Assembly: GCA_025800105.1 (NCBI GenBank) | Contig: JAOXSG010000063.1 | Coordinates: forward strand, 1-64,000 | From: Cohaesibacter sp. | Lineage (GTDB): Bacteria; Pseudomonadota; Alphaproteobacteria; Rhizobiales; Cohaesibacteraceae | Reading direction: 5' to 3' | DNA: 64,000 nt | Shown: positions 18,339 to 27,671 of the stretch, piece after piece | Position numbering within the stretch: the first letter of the stretch is position 1 | Layout: each line of letters begins with the position of its first letter | Program-made: the position numbers and the translations under genes | Notes under the pieces: generated by a model | The model's input: the letters and a program-made list of their open reading frames with translations, nothing else | The model's database searches: none | What the model was told of the DNA's origin: nothing

Positions 18339-19310
18339 ATGGCAGACCAATCTTCAAAGATCGTAACAGTATTTGGTGGCTCGGGCTTTTTGGGCCGTCA
18401 TGTCGTGCGTGCTCTTGCCAAACGTGGCTATCGTGTGCGGATCGCCGTTCGGCGCCCTGAACTGGCTGGTTTTATGCAGCCACAAGGAGGCGTTGGCCAA
18501 ATTTTTCCGGTTCAGGCCAATTTGCGCCATGACTGGTCTATTGAACGGGCCATTGAAGGGGCGGATGCTGTTGTCAATCTGGTTGGCATTCTGTTTGAAA
18601 CATCCAAGCAAAGCTTTGATGCGATCCACAGCGATGGCGCGGCGGCGATTGCCAAGGCAACGAAAAAGGCTGGTTTGACCAATCTGGTGCAGATTTCTGC
18701 CATTGGGGCCAATCTGGACAGTGCATCTGGCTATGCCCGCTCCAAAGCGGCAGGCGAGCAGGCCGTTCTTGATGCAATACCAGAAGCGGTTATCATACGC
18801 CCATCCTTGCTGATTGGTCCCGATGATGATTTTTTCAATAAATTTGCCCAGATGAGCCGCTTCTCTCCTGCTCTGCCACTGATTGGGGGCGGGGAAACCA
18901 AATTTCAACCTGCTTTTGTCGGGGATGTGGCTGAAGTCATTGCCCGGGCCATTGATGGGGAGCTGGAAGCAGGTCAGATTTACGAGCTGGGCGGCCCGCA
19001 AGCAAAAAGCTTTAAAGAGCTGTTGCAAATCATGCTCAAGGAAACCCAGCGCAAACGGCTGCTGATCCCCATGCCCTTTGCTGCTGCAAAGGCTCTTGCA
19101 TGGTGGGCGGAAATGTTGCCAACGCCGGCTCTGACCGGAGATCAGGTCATTTTGCTGAAAAGTGACAATGTGGTCAGCGAGGATGCAAAAACGGCAGGGC
19201 GCACCTTTGAAGGATTGGGCATCACCCCGCAAGCCGTGGAGGCGGTGGTTGGCTCTTATCTTTGGAGCTATAGACCCTCTGGACAATATGAGGCCAATCG
19301 CAGCCGTTAA
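18339..19310 (+). CDS. NAD(P)-binding protein, complex I NDUFA9 subunit-like family
   Basis: KIVTVFGGSGFLGRHVVRALAKRGYRVRIAVRRPE; QISAIGANLDSASGYARSKAAGEQAV. Confidence 0.88.
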   Translation: MADQSSKIVTVFGGSGFLGRHVVRALAKRGYRVRIAVRRPELAGFMQPQGGVGQIFPVQANLRHDWSIERAIEGADAVVNLVGILFETSKQSFDAIHSDGAAAIAKATKKAGLTNLVQISAIGANLDSASGYARSKAAGEQAVLDAIPEAVIIRPSLLIGPDDDFFNKFAQMSRFSPALPLIGGGETKFQPAFVGDVAEVIARAIDGELEAGQIYELGGPQAKSFKELLQIMLKETQRKRLLIPMPFAAAKALAWWAEMLPTPALTGDQVILLKSDNVVSEDAKTAGRTFEGLGITPQAVEAVVGSYLWSYRPSGQYEANRSR

Positions 19311-19392
19311 CGATGGCTTTCTTGCCGTCTTTATCGGATGACCAAGGCGGGCCAATGGCTCGCCTTTTTGCCTGTTGCCCGGTCGCTTTTGC

Positions 19393-21402
19393 TCAATGCG
19401 CCTTTTCTGGCATGGATGGCATGAAAGCCATGCGGAGTTTGAAGCTTTGCCAATTTTTCTTTTCCGCATCACTCCATGCGCTTTCTGCAATGGCTGAGAG
19501 GCGTGGGAAAACCATATGGTTAAACCGCTGACGCGATGTCAGATTTTCGCTCCAGATACAGCCCTGAATGCCCAACAATTGCTTTTCTGGCAAGCCATCC
19601 AGTTTTGGCTCAAATTGATAGGTCTGCTCTGCTGAGGATGTGCCTGCCCAGCTCAGGCCCGGTTCTTGCCAGTCGTGCGATTGCGCCATATCCAGATAAT
19701 AGGCTTCGCCGGGGCATAGAATGACCTGATAGCCTTTTTGGGCCAGATCGATTGCATTTTGCGCTTTCATCCATGCCATGATCGGGCTTTTGGTTGGGCT
19801 TAATCCTTCCCGATTGGCCGCTTCTTCCCAGCCGATGACAATTTTGCCTTTTTTGTGCAGAAATGTTTCAACATGGCGCATGATGACCGCCTGCATAGAG
19901 GCACTATCGGGCTTGCCATCAGCATCCAAAAGGCCTTTGGCTTTGGCCCAGCTCATAGCAGCGCCAGAACCGCTCCATGCCTGATCGGCCACTTCATCGC
20001 CGCCAATATGCACCCATGGAGAGGGGAACAGATCGGCCACTTCTGCAAAGATGGTATCTAAAAAGCGCCATGTGGCGGCAAGGCCGGGATTGAGCGCATT
20101 ATTGACATAGCCCTGAATGGAGGCACCGCCCGTCAATGCGCTTGGGTCAAGCAATTCGGGCAGGGCCATCAAGGCGGCATAGCAATGACCGGGAATATCA
20201 ATTTCCGGCACGACAATGATATTCAGGCTTTTGGCATGAGAAATGATTTTCAAGATATCGTCATGACGGAAAAAACCGCCATGACGGCTTGGGCCAGAGC
20301 CATGTTGTGGCTTTAATGGCAGAGAATGCCCACGCCACGCGCCTATTTCGTTCAAGCGTGGATAGGCTTTGCTTTCCAGCCTCCAGCCTTCATCATCGGT
20401 TAAATGCAAATGCAGGCGATTGAAGCGGTTCCATGCCAAAATATCCAAAAAGTCGAGAATATCCTGAGTTTCATAAACCTGCCGAGATACATCCAAATGC
20501 ATGCCGCGCCAGGAAAAACGCGGACTATCAATGATCATGCCGCTGGCGGGAAAGGAAAAATGATCGGACGCTAGCGCCGTCTGGCGCATTTGCGCCAATG
20601 CGATCAGCGCATATAGACAGGCTTCACCTTCATTGGTTGTGATCAAAATATGGTCATGACTAAAATCCAGCAAAAAACTGGTTTCTTCTTGATGATCCTC
20701 ATCAGGCAAAAGCGACAGGTCTTCTGGCTGCTCGTCTTCTTCCTCTTGCTCATAATAGCCTAAATTGACTTCCAGCAATCGCTCGGAAGGCTGGTCGAAA
20801 AAGCATCTTTCCTCTGTTGGGAATAGTCTTTGTATCAAATCATTGATCTGCTTGCACAAACTGGCATCAGAGAGAAAAAAGCCTCTAGGTGCCTCTTTGT
20901 GCCATTCCTCAATGCGGGCCACTTCAGGCATTGGCAAAAGGCCGAGCATCGGACCATCTGGCAAAGGGGGATCTATCGGCGCCTCTTTTGTGGCCTCTTG
21001 CCGGGCTTGCTGTGTTGGTTGCAAAGGCTTGCACGCCACCTCTTCTATCTCACCATTTTCATGAATGAGATAGGCGCAACTCGGCCCATCTGTATAATGG
21101 TTGGGCTGATGACTGAGCGTTGGAATGGTCAGAGACCAGACAAGATTGCCTTTCTTATCACTTTCCTTATCTCCCTCCTTGGCTTGCAGATCTTCAAGAG
21201 GGGCAATTTCGTGATAATTGGCGGTACGGGCAACGAAATGAGCGTTGTCCAGTTCGGTTTGTGGTGGGATGCGGGTGATTGATGTGAAAGCCAATCGGCT
21301 CTTGGCAGAGAGATGCTCGGAGCCTTTGCCAATCAATGTCAATGTCAAGCCGCCCGTTTTGCTTTCATTTTCAAACCATTGACTTTGCAATGTCCATGTC
21401 AT
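19393..21402 (-). CDS. Beta-N-acetylhexosaminidase, glycoside hydrolase family 20
   Basis: SFPASGMIIDSPRFSWRGMHLDVSRQ; RLHLHLTDDEGWRLESKAYPRL; WVHIGGDEVADQAW (catalytic D-E). Confidence 0.93.
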   Translation of the reverse strand: MTWTLQSQWFENESKTGGLTLTLIGKGSEHLSAKSRLAFTSITRIPPQTELDNAHFVARTANYHEIAPLEDLQAKEGDKESDKKGNLVWSLTIPTLSHQPNHYTDGPSCAYLIHENGEIEEVACKPLQPTQQARQEATKEAPIDPPLPDGPMLGLLPMPEVARIEEWHKEAPRGFFLSDASLCKQINDLIQRLFPTEERCFFDQPSERLLEVNLGYYEQEEEDEQPEDLSLLPDEDHQEETSFLLDFSHDHILITTNEGEACLYALIALAQMRQTALASDHFSFPASGMIIDSPRFSWRGMHLDVSRQVYETQDILDFLDILAWNRFNRLHLHLTDDEGWRLESKAYPRLNEIGAWRGHSLPLKPQHGSGPSRHGGFFRHDDILKIISHAKSLNIIVVPEIDIPGHCYAALMALPELLDPSALTGGASIQGYVNNALNPGLAATWRFLDTIFAEVADLFPSPWVHIGGDEVADQAWSGSGAAMSWAKAKGLLDADGKPDSASMQAVIMRHVETFLHKKGKIVIGWEEAANREGLSPTKSPIMAWMKAQNAIDLAQKGYQVILCPGEAYYLDMAQSHDWQEPGLSWAGTSSAEQTYQFEPKLDGLPEKQLLGIQGCIWSENLTSRQRFNHMVFPRLSAIAESAWSDAEKKNWQSFKLRMAFMPSMPEKAH

Positions 21403-21439
21403 GTGCAGCCCCGCTCATTCCTGTTTATCTGGCTATATA

Positions 21440-21464
21440 AAAGGCGGAGCCAAGCCCCGCCTTT
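21440..21464 (-). terminator. Stem-loop terminator after the LysM gene
   Basis: AAAGGCGGAGC CAA GCCCCGCCTTT. Confidence 0.6.
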
Positions 21465-21494
21465 GTCTTTTTATCATTCTAGTCTCTGCTTTGC

Positions 21495-21935
21495 TTAATC
21501 AAGCGGTGGAATACGCAGCACCTGACCGGGGTAAATTTTGTCAGGATGGGTCAACATTGGCTTGTTGGCCTCAAAAATCGCTTCATATTTTGCGCCATTG
21601 CCATAATGTTCAGAAGAAATCGCCCAAAGGGTATCGCCTTTTTGAACTGTGTAGAAGGTTGCTTGCGGCTCTTCATTGGCCACTTCAATATTTTCTTCCA
21701 CTTTGGCAATGCCCAGACTGTTGCCAAGGGCGAGAACGATTTTCTCGCGCAAAGAGCTGCTTTGCGTTGCGCCGGCCACTTTTACCGTATCGCCATCGAC
21801 TTCGATTTCCAGATTGTCTGCTTCCAGACCGTGCTTTTCCACTTCGGCTTTCAGATCTTCCGCAGCCGGGCTTTCCTCTTCAGAGGTGATGCCAATTTTC
21901 TCGCCAACTGATTTAATGAAATCAAATACGCCCAT
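21495..21935 (-). CDS. lysM: BON + LysM domain protein (LysM/YgaU-like)
   Basis: MGVFDFIKSVGEKIG...; FYTVQKGDTLWAISSEHYGNGAKYEAIFEANKPMLTHPDKIYPGQVLRIP. Confidence 0.92.
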   Translation of the reverse strand: MGVFDFIKSVGEKIGITSEEESPAAEDLKAEVEKHGLEADNLEIEVDGDTVKVAGATQSSSLREKIVLALGNSLGIAKVEENIEVANEEPQATFYTVQKGDTLWAISSEHYGNGAKYEAIFEANKPMLTHPDKIYPGQVLRIPPLD

Positions 21936-22147
21936 TTTCAAACTCCCTCAACCACTCTAAAGCGGCTCTTATTTCTGCACCCAATATCAGGCAAAGCAGA
22001 TTTAGCAGCAAAAGACAATACAGGAATGACTTTGCACTCCCTTTCCCCCGGTTCTGATGACTATTTTATAATGCCTATGCGAGGCCGACATTCTATTGAA
22101 GGGATCTGAAAAATGGCTGGGCATATTCGTCTCCCAGTCAGAGAATA

Positions 22148-22181
22148 CTGGATTGGATCTTTATCAATTGATCCAATCCAG
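22148..22181. other. Perfect 12-bp stem-loop 3' of the ABC transporter operon
   Basis: CTGGATTGGATC TTTATCAATT GATCCAATCCAG; no clear T-tract. Confidence 0.6.
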
Positions 22182-22196
22182 CAAAACTCTCAAAGG

Positions 22197-23891
22197 CTAT
22201 TTGGCAAATTTGGGCATTTGGCTGATGAGCACTTGCGAATAGCTGTGTTGGGGGCGTTCAAACAGGGCTTCTGTTTCTGCCACTTCGACCAAATCACCAT
22301 GACGCATGACGCCGATACGGTCGCACATTTGTCGGATGACGGGCAAATCATGGCTGATGAATAACAGCGTCAGTTTCAATTCTTCCTGCAAATCTTTCAG
22401 CAAATTGAGAATCTGGGCCTGAATGGAGACATCCAGCGCACTGGTTGGTTCGTCACAAATCAAAAAGCGTGGACGCGTTGCCAGAGCGCGGGCAATGGAA
22501 ATGCGCTGCCTTTGGCCACCGGAAAATTCGTGCGGATATTTGCGGGCGGCTTCTTTGCCAAGGCCAACCAGTTCCAGAAGATCCATGACAATTTCCGTGC
22601 GTTCTTCTTTGCCGCTGGTCAGTTTGTTGACAATCATCGGCTCTGCAATGATTGAGCCGACCTTCATACGGCCATTGAGCGAAGAATAGGGGTCTTGGAA
22701 GACCATCTGGATATCCCTGCGCACCTGACTTTTTTGCTTGGCGCTGACATCTCCGGTCAGATCCATGCCAGCAAAGCGCATGGAGCCGCCATTGGCGGTA
22801 TGAATACCGGTGATCACACGGGCAACCGTTGATTTGCCAGAGCCACTTTCCCCAACAAGGCCAAAGGTCTCCCCTGCCTTGACGTTAAAGCTGATATCCT
22901 TAATGGCATCGAGATATTTGCGATTGCGCTTGAAGAAGGCATCCTGAATCACAAAGCGTTTGTTCAGATTTTCAATCTCAAGCAAATTGCTGTGGCTGGT
23001 GTCAAAGGCATCCCCCTGCCCCAGCCAATGCCCTTGCAGATCGAAATTTTGCAAAGCATTGCCATCGCTCTCTTCAATTGCAACCTTTGGAAAGCGATTG
23101 ATCTTTTTGTTGGATGGCGGCACCGCAGCAATCAGTGAGCGGGTATAGGGTTCTTTGGGATCATGCATGATTTGATCCGTATCGCCCATTTCAATCAGGC
23201 GACCGCGATACATAACGGCGACGCGGTCAGCCGTTTCTGCAATCACGCCCATATCATGGGTGACCAGAATAACACCCAGATTGCGATTGCGGCACAGATC
23301 CTTGATCAATTGCAGAATTTGCGCCTGAATGGTCACATCCAGAGCCGTAGTTGGCTCATCGGCTATGATCAATTCAGGCTCCACACACAGCGCCAGAGCA
23401 ATGACCACGCGCTGGCGCATGCCCCCTGAAAATTGATGCGGATATTGTTTGATGCGAATATGCGGATCGGGAATGCCTACCTGATCCAGCAAATCAACCG
23501 CCCGCTTTTTCGCCTCCTCACGGGAGATATCGAGATGGGTCAGAATAGTTTCAACCAATTGATATTCAATGGTTTCAATCGGGTTGAGAGAGGTCATCGG
23601 GTCTTGGAAAATCATCGCCACCCGCTTGCCGCGAATAGAGCGATAATCGGATTTGGAGAGCTGATCAATCCGCTCTCCATGCAAAATGACCTCGCCTTGC
23701 ACCATTTTTCCCGGCGGTTGCAACAATCCCATAATGGCGTTGCCAACCGTTGATTTGCCTGCACCCGATTCGCCAACAAGGCCCAGAATTTCGCCTTCTG
23801 CCACCGTTAGACTGACATCATCGACGGATGTGAAGACACCATGGCGGCCGGGAAATTCCACCCGCATATTTTTGATATCCAGAAGCGTCAT
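22197..23891 (-). CDS. Opp/Dpp-type ABC transporter ATP-binding protein, fused double NBD
   Basis: Two Walker A motifs (GLVGESGAGKSTVGNAI; GLVGESGSGKSTVARVI), two SGGxxQR signatures; start MTLLDIKNMRVEF. Confidence 0.95.
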   Translation of the reverse strand: MTLLDIKNMRVEFPGRHGVFTSVDDVSLTVAEGEILGLVGESGAGKSTVGNAIMGLLQPPGKMVQGEVILHGERIDQLSKSDYRSIRGKRVAMIFQDPMTSLNPIETIEYQLVETILTHLDISREEAKKRAVDLLDQVGIPDPHIRIKQYPHQFSGGMRQRVVIALALCVEPELIIADEPTTALDVTIQAQILQLIKDLCRNRNLGVILVTHDMGVIAETADRVAVMYRGRLIEMGDTDQIMHDPKEPYTRSLIAAVPPSNKKINRFPKVAIEESDGNALQNFDLQGHWLGQGDAFDTSHSNLLEIENLNKRFVIQDAFFKRNRKYLDAIKDISFNVKAGETFGLVGESGSGKSTVARVITGIHTANGGSMRFAGMDLTGDVSAKQKSQVRRDIQMVFQDPYSSLNGRMKVGSIIAEPMIVNKLTSGKEERTEIVMDLLELVGLGKEAARKYPHEFSGGQRQRISIARALATRPRFLICDEPTSALDVSIQAQILNLLKDLQEELKLTLLFISHDLPVIRQMCDRIGVMRHGDLVEVAETEALFERPQHSYSQVLISQMPKFAK

Positions 23892-23892
23892 A

Positions 23893-24810
23893 TCAATCAT
23901 CCAATTTGGGGTTGAGGGCATCGCGGAGCCAATCCCCCAAGAGGTTTACAGACAGGGCGAGCAGAAGCAGGGTGACTGACGGGAAAAACAGGATCCACCA
24001 TTCCCCGGAAAACAGAAAACCTTGGCCAATGCGGATCAGGGTTCCCAAAGATGGCTCGGTTGGTGGCGCACCAACCCCAAGGAAGCTCAAAGTTGCCTCG
24101 GCAATGATGGCCAGCGCCAGTGAGATGGTGGCAATCACCAACACGGGCGAGAGAACATTGGGCAAAATATGCAAGAAGATCACCGCAACGGGACCGCGCC
24201 CGACCAAAGTAGCCGCTTCAACATATTCCTTTTTCTTCTCAACCAGAGCCGCACCGCGCACAACGCGGGCAAATTGCACCCAGTCTGACAGGCCAATAGA
24301 GACAATCAGCACCCAAATGGCCATTTGATCGCGCAGATGAACGGGGGTGAAGCCTTTGGCAATGCCGAAAATCAGCATGGCAACCAGAATGGAAGGGAAG
24401 GTCAGCTGAATATCGGCAATGCGCATGATGAAAGCATCGGTACGCCCGCCCACATAAGCAGAGATCAGGCCAAGCACAACGCCAATGATCATGGCAAACA
24501 AGACAGCGGCAAAGCCAACAAACAGCGAAATGCGCATGCCATAAAGGATGGTTGAGAGGACATCGCGGCCCTGATCATCACTGCCGAACCAAAAAACGTC
24601 TTGCGTGAACTGGTTTGGTTCCATGGGGCTGGAAAATCCGTTCATCAGATTGAGCGATGCCGGATCAAATGGATTATATGGGGCAATGAGGGGCGCAAAG
24701 ATTGAAGCCAGAATGAGCGACAGGGCAACAGCGGCTGAGGCCATTGCAACAGGGCTTTGTCGGAAAGACCAGTATAAATCGCTTTCCATGGCACGTTTTA
24801 GCATATCCAT
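23893..24810 (-). CDS. Opp/Dpp-type ABC transporter permease (DppC-like)
   Basis: DQGRDVLSTILYGMRISLFVG; EAATLVGRGPVAVIFLHILPNVLSPVLV. Confidence 0.93.
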   Translation of the reverse strand: MDMLKRAMESDLYWSFRQSPVAMASAAVALSLILASIFAPLIAPYNPFDPASLNLMNGFSSPMEPNQFTQDVFWFGSDDQGRDVLSTILYGMRISLFVGFAAVLFAMIIGVVLGLISAYVGGRTDAFIMRIADIQLTFPSILVAMLIFGIAKGFTPVHLRDQMAIWVLIVSIGLSDWVQFARVVRGAALVEKKKEYVEAATLVGRGPVAVIFLHILPNVLSPVLVIATISLALAIIAEATLSFLGVGAPPTEPSLGTLIRIGQGFLFSGEWWILFFPSVTLLLLALSVNLLGDWLRDALNPKLDD

Positions 24811-24813
24811 GAC

Positions 24814-25788
24814 TTAACCCTCTTTGCCATCGCGCAAGCGCGGATCAATTGCCAGATAGAGCATATCGACAATGAAATTGATGCCCACAAACATCACCGA
24901 AATCAGCATCAAATAGCTGGCCATAACCGGGATATCGACAAATTGAACTGAGTCGATGAAGAGCAGGCCAACACCGGGCCACTGGAACACAGTTTCTGTG
25001 ATAATGGAAAAGGCAATGATAGAGCCGATTTGAAGACCGGCCACCGTGATGACCGGAATGAGGGTGTTTTTGACGGCATGGCGGAAATTGATTGTTTTTT
25101 CGGTCAATCCGCGGGCGCGGGCAAAGCGGATATAATCCTGACGCAGAATTTCGGACATTTCCGAGCGCACCAAACGCATGATCAGGGTCATTTGATAAAG
25201 ACCCAGCGTGATGGCTGGCAAAATCAGGGATTTTATCCCAGCCCACGACGTCAGTCCTGTTGTCCACCAGCCAAAATCAACAACATCCCCTCGGCCAAAG
25301 CTGGGAAGCCATCCCAATTCCACGGCAAAGATATAAATCAGCAAAATACCGATCAAAAAGGTTGGCAGAGACACGCCAATCAATGATGTGGTCAGGATGG
25401 TGGTGGTCACAAAGCCCTTGCGATTGATGGCGGTATAAATGCCCAACAAAATGCCCATAACCATGGCAAAGACGGCTGAGACGGTTGCCAACTCCAATGT
25501 TGCTGGCAGGCGTTCCAGAATGATATCAAGAGCTGGTCGTCCTTGCCGGAAACTGACCCCCATATCACCCTGAATGGCTCCGGTGAGAAAATCCCAATAT
25601 TGCACGATGAAGGGATCATTCAGCCCCAAAAGCTCGCGCAAGCGTTCAACATCTGCATCTGTGCGTTCCTGTCCCAGCATATTGTCGATTGGATCTCCGA
25701 CAAAGCGAAACATGCCGAAAGCCACGAGGCCAACAGCCAACAGAACGACCACAGATTGCATGGCCCGTTTGATAATATAAGAAATCAT
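24814..25788 (-). CDS. Opp/Dpp-type ABC transporter permease (DppB-like)
   Basis: MISYIIKRAMQSVVVLLAVGLVAFGMFRFVGDP; DYIRFARARGLTEKTINFRHAVKNTLIPVITVAG. Confidence 0.93.
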   Translation of the reverse strand: MISYIIKRAMQSVVVLLAVGLVAFGMFRFVGDPIDNMLGQERTDADVERLRELLGLNDPFIVQYWDFLTGAIQGDMGVSFRQGRPALDIILERLPATLELATVSAVFAMVMGILLGIYTAINRKGFVTTTILTTSLIGVSLPTFLIGILLIYIFAVELGWLPSFGRGDVVDFGWWTTGLTSWAGIKSLILPAITLGLYQMTLIMRLVRSEMSEILRQDYIRFARARGLTEKTINFRHAVKNTLIPVITVAGLQIGSIIAFSIITETVFQWPGVGLLFIDSVQFVDIPVMASYLMLISVMFVGINFIVDMLYLAIDPRLRDGKEG

Positions 25789-25879
25789 GCAGCTTCTCTG
25801 CCCTATGCCTGCATATCCTGATATCCATGATCAATGCCTGCTCTTGACGGGCGATCTGATGCATGGATACAGACAGATT

Positions 25880-25905
25880 ATGCGGCGGTGCCAAGCACCG
25901 CCGCA
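25880..25905 (-). other. Perfect stem-loop between substrate-binding protein gene and permease genes
   Basis: ATGCGGCGGTGC CAA GCACCGCCGCAT immediately 3' of the SBP stop. Confidence 0.7.
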
Positions 25906-25911
25906 TTCGTC

Positions 25912-27495
25912 TTATTTCAGTTTGAAATATTTGAACTTGGCCTGATCTTCTGGATCAACCACAGTGTCAATTTTTTCTGCCATACCCCAGTTCAAGACCT
26001 GATGGTGGATTGGCAAATACAGCACTTCGTCCTGAACCGTCTTCCAGATTTCAGCAATGGTTGCATTGCGCTTGTCCAGATCGGTTTCTGACGCCAGAGA
26101 GACGATTTTGGCGTCAATGTCGGCATTGGAAAAACGAGAGGCATTCCAGCTGCCGCGCTTGTCGCCTTTGGTATGGACAAGGAAGTTGAAGATATATTCA
26201 GAATCATAGGTCGGCACGCCCCAACCCAGCATATAGAAATCTGTTGTCAGATTGGTAATTTGCGGGAAATGCTGGGCTTTTGGTTTGGCGTCCAGATTAA
26301 CTGTGATGCCAATTTGCGCAAACATACCAACCACGGCCTGACAGATGGCTTCGTCATTGATATAGCGATCATTGGGGCAATGCAGTGTGGCAGAGAAGCC
26401 GTCTCCGTAGCCTGCTTCCGCCATCATTGCCTTGGCAGCAGTGATATCAGCGGCTGGCACCATGTCCAGCTCTTTGGTCCAGCCATTTACAAACGGAGGC
26501 ATGGCCACCCCTGCCGGAATGGACTGACCGCGCATCACCACTTTCATGATGGCATCGCGATTGATGGCCATGCGCATGGCTTTGCGCACACGCACATCGG
26601 CAAATGGGTTTTTGCCCTCAACATTATCGGTGCTCAGATCCGCATCGCCCTGATTGAGGCCAAGGAAGATGACGCGGTTTTGCGGGGCCTTGATCACTTT
26701 CAGCTTTGGATCGGAATCCACACGGCTCAAATCCTGCACCGGAACATCCTGAACAAAATCAACTTCACCGGACAACAAAGCGGCAACGCGGGTGGCGGCA
26801 TTTTTAATCGGCGTATAATTGATCTTGGTGATATGCAGCGGGAACTCGCCTTTGCCCCAATAGTTATCAAAGGCCTTTAGCTCTGTTTTGCTGTCGGGAG
26901 CGCGAGAGACCAGCACATAAGGGCCGGTGCCATTGGCATGGCGTGAGGCGAAGGTTTCTTCCCCGCCTTCAAAATCCTGCACTTTGACCGTTTTATTGGC
27001 CTCAGCCCAGCCTTTGTCGAGAATGAACAGGTTGGTCAAATTGGATGGCATGATCGGATTTGGACCTTTGGTCTCAATCTCAAAGCCATATTTGCCATTG
27101 GCCCGCACAGCCTCGATGGACGAGAGCAGCTCTTTCATATCGCTGTCTGGTGTCATGGCCCGTTCAAAGGAAAAGACAACATCTTCGGAATCAAAATCCG
27201 CGCCATCATGGAATTTGACGCCTTCACGCAATTTGAAGGACCAGACATTGGGATTGTCCTTACTTGGACCCCATTCTGTTGCCAGAGCTGGCACGATTTT
27301 GCCTGTCATGTCGCGGATAAGCAGGGGTTCATAAATCTGATGAGCCAGAGTATGGGTTGGCCCTTCATTCTGTGCGTGGGGGTCCATTGTCAAACTATCG
27401 CCAGCGCGCGCCCAATTGACGGTTTCAGCGGCGGCAAAACTGGTGGATGCCAGCAAAATAGCCATAGTGGACATAGAAATTTTTTTAAGCAACAT
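25912..27495 (-). CDS. ABC transporter substrate-binding protein, family 5 (Dpp/Opp type)
   Basis: Signal peptide; NWARAGDSLTMDPHAQNEGPTHTLAHQIYEPL; WSFKLREGVKFHDGADFDSEDVVFSFERA. Confidence 0.94.
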   Translation of the reverse strand: MLLKKISMSTMAILLASTSFAAAETVNWARAGDSLTMDPHAQNEGPTHTLAHQIYEPLLIRDMTGKIVPALATEWGPSKDNPNVWSFKLREGVKFHDGADFDSEDVVFSFERAMTPDSDMKELLSSIEAVRANGKYGFEIETKGPNPIMPSNLTNLFILDKGWAEANKTVKVQDFEGGEETFASRHANGTGPYVLVSRAPDSKTELKAFDNYWGKGEFPLHITKINYTPIKNAATRVAALLSGEVDFVQDVPVQDLSRVDSDPKLKVIKAPQNRVIFLGLNQGDADLSTDNVEGKNPFADVRVRKAMRMAINRDAIMKVVMRGQSIPAGVAMPPFVNGWTKELDMVPAADITAAKAMMAEAGYGDGFSATLHCPNDRYINDEAICQAVVGMFAQIGITVNLDAKPKAQHFPQITNLTTDFYMLGWGVPTYDSEYIFNFLVHTKGDKRGSWNASRFSNADIDAKIVSLASETDLDKRNATIAEIWKTVQDEVLYLPIHHQVLNWGMAEKIDTVVDPEDQAKFKYFKLK

Positions 27496-27671
27496 CTTAT
27501 CCCTCTCTTTTCAATCCCTGTGATTTTGACCAAGAATTTTTGTTTTATCCTATCGTATAGAGCTTATCAGGAAAGCCCGCTCACGATATGTCTGTTTTTG
27601 TTCAGACACAATGCGCGAAGCCGTAAGATGCGCATTGTGCCATTTTATATACATATTTGTTTGTTTTGTGC

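Noticed and set aside
18354-19490. 378-aa minus-strand ORF
   Set aside because: Antisense to the well-supported NDUFA9-like gene; composition looks like reverse-frame noise.
22148-22181. Perfect 12-bp stem 3' of the ABC operon as a canonical terminator
   Set aside because: No T-tract on the minus strand, so I keep it only as a stem-loop.
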